Shown here: piece by piece, positions 32,740 to 37,027 of the stretch | Numbering within the stretch: position 1 is the stretch's first letter | Layout: the number at the start of each line of letters is the position of its first letter | Origin: Herbihabitans rhizosphaerae | GTDB taxonomy: Bacteria; Actinomycetota; Actinomycetes; Mycobacteriales; Pseudonocardiaceae | DNA length: 37,027 nucleotides | Direction: 5' to 3' | NCBI RefSeq assembly: GCF_004216555.1 | Contig: NZ_SGWQ01000020.1 | Span: 1-37,027 of the forward strand | Position numbers and translations under genes: made by a program | Notes under the pieces: generated by a model | What the model saw: only the letters and a program-made list of their open reading frames with translations | Told to the model about the DNA's origin: nothing | Databases searched by the model: none

Positions 32740-35085
32740 GTGGGCGTGTCAATCGATCTGAAGATCGCCGATGAGTTGGGGGTCGCGGAGCGCCAGGTGC
32801 GTTCCGCCGTGGAGCTGCTGGACGGCGGGTCGACCGTGCCGTTCGTGGCCAGGTACCGCAAGGAGGTGACCGGCGGGCTGGACGACGCGCAGCTGCGCAC
32901 CCTGGAGGAGCGCCTGCGCTACATGCGAGAACTGGAGGAACGCCGGGCGGCGATCCTGGACTCGATCCGCGAGCAGGGCAAGCTCACCGACGAGCTGGAG
33001 CGCAGCGTCAAGGAGGCGGACACCAAGGCCCGCCTCGAGGACATCTACCTGCCGTACAAGCCCAAGCGGCGCACCAAGGCCCAGATCGCGCGCGAGGCCG
33101 GGCTGGAGCCGCTGGCCGACGGGCTGCTCAGCGACCCGACCGTGAACCCGGAGGCCGCCGCGCACGCGTTCGTCGACGAGGAGAAGGGCGTCGCCGATCC
33201 GGCCGCCGCGCTGGACGGCGCGCGGGCGATCCTGGTCGAGCGGTTCGCCGAGGACGCCGACCTGATCGGCGAGCTGCGCGAGCTGGTGTGGGGCCGCGGC
33301 CGCATGGTGGCCGCCGTGCGCGAGGGCAAGGAAACCGAGGGCGCGAAGTTCTCCGACTACTTCGACTTCTCCGAGCCGCTGACCAAGCTGCCGTCGCACC
33401 GGATCCTCGCGCTGTTCCGGGGCGAGAAGGAGGACGTGCTCAGCGTCAGCCTGGAACCGGAGGAGTCGCCGGACCAGACCGAGGGGCCGAGCGACTACGA
33501 ACGGCGGATCGCCGGCCGGTTCGAGATCGCCGACCGCGGTCGTCCGGCCGACAAGTGGCTCACCGACACGGTCCGCTGGGCGTGGCGCACGCGGATCATG
33601 GTGCACCTGACGGTCGATCTGCGGCTGCGGCTGCGCCAGTCCGCGGAGGAGGGCGCGGTGAAGGTGTTCGCCACCAACCTGCGCGACCTGCTGCTCGCCG
33701 CGCCGGCCGGCACCCGCGCCACGATGGGCCTGGACCCGGGGTTCCGCACCGGCGTGAAGGTGGCCGTGGTGGACGCGACCGGCAAGGTGGTGGCCACCGA
33801 CACGATCTTCCCGCATCAGCCGCAGAACCGTTGGGACGCGGCACTTTCCTCGTTGGAGAGGCTGGCGAAGGCGCACGATGTCGACCTGGTCTCGATCGGC
33901 AACGGCACGGCGTCGCGGGAGACCGACAAGCTCGCCGCCGAGCTGGTGAAGCGGGTGCCGTCGCTGACCAAGGCGATGGTGTCCGAGGCGGGTGCGTCGG
34001 TGTACTCGGCGTCGGAGTACGCGTCTGCGGAGCTGCCGAACATGGACGTGTCGCTGCGGGGTGCGGTGTCGATCGCGCGCCGACTGCAGGACCCGTTGGC
34101 CGAACTGGTGAAGATCGATCCCAAGTCGATCGGCGTCGGGCAGTACCAGCACGACATTTCGCCGGTGGCCCTGTCCCGGTCGTTGGACGCCGTCGTGGAG
34201 GACTGCGTGAACGCGGTGGGCGTGGACGTGAACACGGCGTCCGCCCCGCTCCTGACGCGCGTGTCGGGAATCGGGTCGACGCTGGCGGAGAACATCGTGG
34301 CGCACCGCGACGCCGAGGGCCCGTTCCGCACGCGGAAGGAATTGGCCAAGGTCCCGAGGCTCGGCGACAAGGCCTTCGAGCAATGCGCCGGCTTCCTTCG
34401 TATCCAGGGTGGTGCGGATCCGCTGGACTCCTCCGCCGTGCACCCCGAGTCATACCCGGTGGTCCGGCGGATCCTGGAGTCCACCGGCGGTGAGCTGAAA
34501 GGCCTGATCGGCAACGAGCGCGTGCTGAAGTCCTTGCGCCCCAAGGATTTCACCGACGACACGTTCGGCCTCCCCACCGTCACGGACATACTCTCGGAGC
34601 TGGAGAAACCAGGCCGCGACCCCCGTCCGGCCTTCACCACAGCGAAGTTCGCCGACGGCGTGGACAAGATCGGCGACCTCAAACCGGAGATGGTCCTCGA
34701 GGGCGTCGTCACCAACGTCGCGGCGTTCGGCGCGTTCGTCGACGTCGGCGTGCACCAGGACGGCTTGGTGCACGTGTCGGCGATGTCGCGAAAGTTCGTG
34801 TCCGACCCACGCGAGGTGGTCAAGTCGGGCGATGTCGTGAAGGTCAAGGTCCTCGAGGTCGACGTGGCCCGCAAGCGGATCTCCCTGACGCTGCGCCTGG
34901 ACGACGAGCCCGCCCGCGACAAACCCGCCGACCGCCAGCGCCAGGGACAAGGCCAGGGCCAACGCCCCCCGCGAGACCGCAAGCCCCAGCAACAGCAACA
35001 ACAGCGCCGCCAGGGCCAGCGCGACTCCGGTGGCGGGGGAGCGATGGCCGACGCACTGCGCCGCGCGGGTTACGACAAAGGCTGA
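32740..35085 (+). CDS. tex: Tex-family RNA-binding transcription accessory protein
   Basis: 781 residues from GTG 32740 (11 bases after GGGAGGGG; GTG 32746 is possible). Domains in order: the Tex N-terminal helical domain ([18 protein letters not shown]), a YqgF/RNase H-like domain from about residue 327 ([19 protein letters not shown]), helix-hairpin-helix motifs near 500-560 ([15 protein letters not shown]) and an S1 RNA-binding domain near 650-725 ([20 protein letters not shown]). A tail of about 55 residues is rich in Gln, Arg and Gly, with a run of six Gln. Tex proteins act on transcription and RNA turnover. The core is full length. Confidence 0.95.
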   Translation: MGVSIDLKIADELGVAERQVRSAVELLDGGSTVPFVARYRKEVTGGLDDAQLRTLEERLRYMRELEERRAAILDSIREQGKLTDELERSVKEADTKARLEDIYLPYKPKRRTKAQIAREAGLEPLADGLLSDPTVNPEAAAHAFVDEEKGVADPAAALDGARAILVERFAEDADLIGELRELVWGRGRMVAAVREGKETEGAKFSDYFDFSEPLTKLPSHRILALFRGEKEDVLSVSLEPEESPDQTEGPSDYERRIAGRFEIADRGRPADKWLTDTVRWAWRTRIMVHLTVDLRLRLRQSAEEGAVKVFATNLRDLLLAAPAGTRATMGLDPGFRTGVKVAVVDATGKVVATDTIFPHQPQNRWDAALSSLERLAKAHDVDLVSIGNGTASRETDKLAAELVKRVPSLTKAMVSEAGASVYSASEYASAELPNMDVSLRGAVSIARRLQDPLAELVKIDPKSIGVGQYQHDISPVALSRSLDAVVEDCVNAVGVDVNTASAPLLTRVSGIGSTLAENIVAHRDAEGPFRTRKELAKVPRLGDKAFEQCAGFLRIQGGADPLDSSAVHPESYPVVRRILESTGGELKGLIGNERVLKSLRPKDFTDDTFGLPTVTDILSELEKPGRDPRPAFTTAKFADGVDKIGDLKPEMVLEGVVTNVAAFGAFVDVGVHQDGLVHVSAMSRKFVSDPREVVKSGDVVKVKVLEVDVARKRISLTLRLDDEPARDKPADRQRQGQGQGQRPPRDRKPQQQQQQRRQGQRDSGGGGAMADALRRAGYDKG

Positions 35086-35105
35086 TCGGCTGCGGCGGCG
35101 ATTGC

Positions 35106-35117
35106 TACCGTCTGCTC
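35106..35117 (+). promoter_or_regulatory. -10 element, likely leaderless
   Basis: TACCGT at 35106-35111 fits TANNNT, six bases before the ATG at 35118, and there is no Shine-Dalgarno. The 32-base gap after tex holds nothing else. Confidence 0.45.
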
Positions 35118-35354
35118 ATGTCGGAGAAGTCTGAGAAGTCGGTCCAGCCGTGCGCCGCGTGCGGGGCGCTGCGATTGCAGCCAGGTTTCATCGAGGACCC
35201 GCAGCGCGGTTACGCGAGGTGGATTCCCGGCCAGATGGAGCGCGGGGTCTTCGGTGGCGCCAAGCGCGCCGGCAGGGAGCGCTGGGCCACCGAGGCGTAC
35301 CGCTGCACCGAGTGCAACTTCCTGAACCAGTACGTCACCGACCGGGATTGGTAG
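35118..35354 (+). CDS. small zinc-ribbon-like protein
   Basis: 78 residues from ATG 35118. Two CxxC pairs, C12/C15 in PCAACGA and C63/C66 in YRCTECNF, could hold one zinc ion, with about 47 residues between them carrying GYARWIPGQMERGVFGGAKR. The arrangement looks like a zinc ribbon or a zinc-stabilised nucleic-acid-binding protein, but the family is not one I can name. It is the last chromosomal gene before the insertion sequence. Confidence 0.75.
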   Translation: MSEKSEKSVQPCAACGALRLQPGFIEDPQRGYARWIPGQMERGVFGGAKRAGRERWATEAYRCTECNFLNQYVTDRDW

Positions 35355-35484
35355 TGCGCCGGCAGAGATGGTCGACGGGTTTGCTCGGTTCGGGCCATTC
35401 GGAACGTCAGAACGACACGCAGCACCGTCCGACGTCTCGGTAATCGGCCATTCCGCTGATCACGGCGCGCTGAGCCCGGGCTAG

Positions 35485-36932
35485 TACTCCAGCCGGACTT
35501 CGTGATCTTGGCTGGTGAGGGGCCGGTTGGAGACGGGTGCGGCCACCAGTTGATCATGAACGGTTTGTGAAGACGGCTCAAGATCGTGTGGTGGCCGCGG
35601 GTCACAGGGTAGACCCGGTCCGGTGGCGGGAGATCTTTGATGGGGTGATGGCTCGGGTGGCGGGCCGGTTCGCGCGGGTGGAGCCGCGCAGGCGGGGTCG
35701 GGCGTTCGTGCTGGCGTTGTTGTCGGAGTTGCCGCGCAAGAACTGCTGGACGATCGCCGAGCATGCCGGGGATGCCAACCCGGACGGGATGCAGCATCTG
35801 CTGAGCCGGGCGGCGTGGGGCGCCGATGCGGTCCGCGACGACGTGCGGGCGATCGCGGTGGAGCACCTCGGCACGCAGGACGCGATGCTGGTGGTGGACG
35901 AGACCGGCGACGTCAAGAAGGGTGCTCACACGGTGGGTGTGCAGCGCCAGTACACCGGCACCGCCGGGCGGGTCGAGAACGCGCAGGTCGGCGTGTTTCT
36001 CACCTATACCACCAAAGTCGGGCACACCCTGATCGACCGGGAGCTGTACTTGCCGGTGTCCTGGACCGACGATCGGCAGCGGTGCGCGGACGCCGGGGGT
36101 TCCGGACGGCACGACGTTCGCGACCAAGACCGAGCTGGCCACACGGATGATCACTCGCGCACTGGACGGGGGCGCTCCGGTCGGGTGGGTGGCCGGTGAC
36201 GAGGTCTACGGTGCTGCCGGGAAACTCCGCGCCGAACTGGAGCAGCGCGGCGTCGGCTACGTGCTGGCGGTGGCCTGCGACCACCACGTCAGCACCGCAG
36301 GAGCAGGGTCGGCGCGCGTCGACCACCTCGTCGCACGATTGCCGAAACGGGCCTGGCAGCGTCTGTCCGCCGGCCGGGGCGCCAAGGGACACCGCTTCTA
36401 CGACTGGGCCTGGATCACCATCACCAGCACCGACAGCAGCGACATCGACGCACCGGCCGGGCATCGATGGCTGCTGGCGCGCCGCAACCGCCGCACCGGC
36501 GAACTGGCCTACTACCGCTGTTTCTCACCCGAGCGGGCGCCGCTGGGCACCCTCGTCCGTGTCGCTGGACGGCGGTGGACCGTCGAGGAGAACTTCCAAA
36601 CCGGCAAGGGACAAACCGGGCTCGACGAGCACCAGGTCCGGACCTGGACCTCCTGGTACCGCTGGACGACCCTGGTGCTGCTCGCGCACCTGTTCCTGGC
36701 CATCACCACCGTCGCCGAACGCGCCCAACCCGCCCCGACAGGGCTAATTCCCTTATCCCTCAACGAAATCCGGCACCTGTTCACCCGGCTCGTCGCCCAG
36801 CCCGTCCAGGACATCACCGACTGCCTACGCTGGTCATGGTGGCGACGACGCCACCAACACCGCGCCCAACAAGCCCACTACCAGCGACAATCCGCCCAAG
36901 AACGATGAAGATCACGATCTACGACTGGAGTA
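35485..36932 (+). mobile_element. IS701-like insertion sequence
   Basis: 1448 bases bounded by 25-bp terminal inverted repeats with 21 matches (35485-35509 and 36908-36932). Both begin TACTCCAG and share TCGTGATCTT at the inner end. Directly outside is CTAG on each side (35481-35484, 36933-36936), the probable 4-bp target duplication. CTAG is itself palindromic, so it could also be part of the repeats. One transposase frame fills the element but is frameshifted. The 130 bases between the zinc-ribbon gene and the left end hold nothing I recognise. Confidence 0.88.
35537..36908 (+). pseudogene. IS701-family DDE transposase, frameshifted
   Basis: The first part, from GTG 35537, reads VDHERFVKTAQDRVVAAGHR onward through ELPRKNCWTIAEHAGD, the first catalytic Asp region MLVVDETGDVKKG and LYLPVSWTDDRQRCADAG. 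At a run of five G (36095-36099) the homology moves one base forward and continues as VPDGTTFATKTELATRMI, then VAGDEVYGAAGKLRAELEQR (second Asp) and WTVEENFQTGKGQTGLDEHQ (Glu). Removing one G restores a full transposase of about 456 residues. It ends on the right inverted repeat. It is inactive as written, unless a +1 frameshift or a homopolymer sequencing error explains it. Confidence 0.85.
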
Positions 36933-36936
36933 CTAG

Positions 36937-37027
36937 CTGTGATGCCCAGGGACGTTGTTCCTGGATGGGTTGATCTGCGGCCTGTCGCGAGACAGGTGAA
37001 GGCCTCTGGTTGTGAAGTGGAGCTGTC
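36937..37027 (+). other. possible structured RNA at the right edge
   Basis: Just outside the insertion sequence two small hairpins follow each other. CCAGGGA/TCCTGG-type arms lie at 36946-36952 and 36958-36964. CCTGTC (36981-36986) and GACAGG (36991-36996) enclose a GCGA loop, a GNRA tetraloop. No open frame or ribosome binding site is visible. The look is that of a folded RNA, possibly the 5' domain of a group II intron, but the window ends too soon to decide. Confidence 0.3.

Noticed and set aside
33288-34493. 401-codon alternative frame inside tex
   Set aside because: Arg/Gly/Ala-rich shadow of a full-length, well conserved Tex frame.

Overview
The window comes from a high-GC actinobacterium, most likely of the order Pseudonocardiales. 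The evidence is GTG starts, GTGA/ATGA stop-start overlaps, a DUF5753/DUF397 regulator pair, a DUF1707 protein, a SigE-family sigma factor and EspC/WXG-type secretion targets. I could not fix the genus from sequence alone.

The backbone is the actinobacterial block that in Mycobacterium tuberculosis runs from Rv1691 to Rv1711. It starts just after the 3' end of a 5S rRNA (1-89) and its terminator. In order: a TPR protein with a huge Arg/Gly/Ser repeat region, a NagD-type HAD phosphatase, a small conserved protein, tlyA, nadK, recN, steA, steB/mctB, pyrG, a Nudix ADP-ribose pyrophosphatase, xerD, parA, a ribbon-helix-helix-like parA partner, scpA, scpB and a pseudouridine synthase. Nearly all of these are translationally coupled. 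They cover rRNA modification, NADP and CTP synthesis, DNA repair, cell separation, dimer resolution and chromosome condensation.

Accessory blocks are spliced between the conserved genes. (i) 10.6-17.2 kb, between mctB and pyrG: an XRE/DUF5753 regulator with a decayed DUF397 partner; a minus-strand NmrA-like reductase plus two tandem DUF1772 membrane proteins, divergent from an AraC regulator; and a four-gene type VII secretion module (YbaB-like protein, EspC-like protein, WXG protein with a C-terminal nuclease-like toxin domain, putative immunity protein). (ii) 19.7-23.9 kb: a large secreted subtilase and a DUF1707/TM2 membrane protein. (iii) 24.9-26.9 kb: a SigE-family sigma factor, a secreted unknown and a limonene-epoxide-hydrolase-like enzyme. 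(iv) After 30.55 kb, where cmk and der would follow in mycobacteria: a TetR/cupin operon with a clear palindromic operator, a DUF1015 protein, tex and a small zinc-ribbon protein. (v) 35.48-36.94 kb: an IS701-like insertion sequence with terminal repeats, a CTAG target duplication and a frameshifted transposase. The last 90 bases look like folded RNA.

Two signals cut across gene boundaries. Six operon-leading genes have a TANNNT hexamer 6-8 bases before the start codon and little or no Shine-Dalgarno sequence, which suggests leaderless mRNAs. A 13-bp palindrome GTCCAC(A/T)GTGGAC occurs five times inside four genes, always in the same frame and always encoding Ser-Thr-Val-Asp with rare Thr codons.
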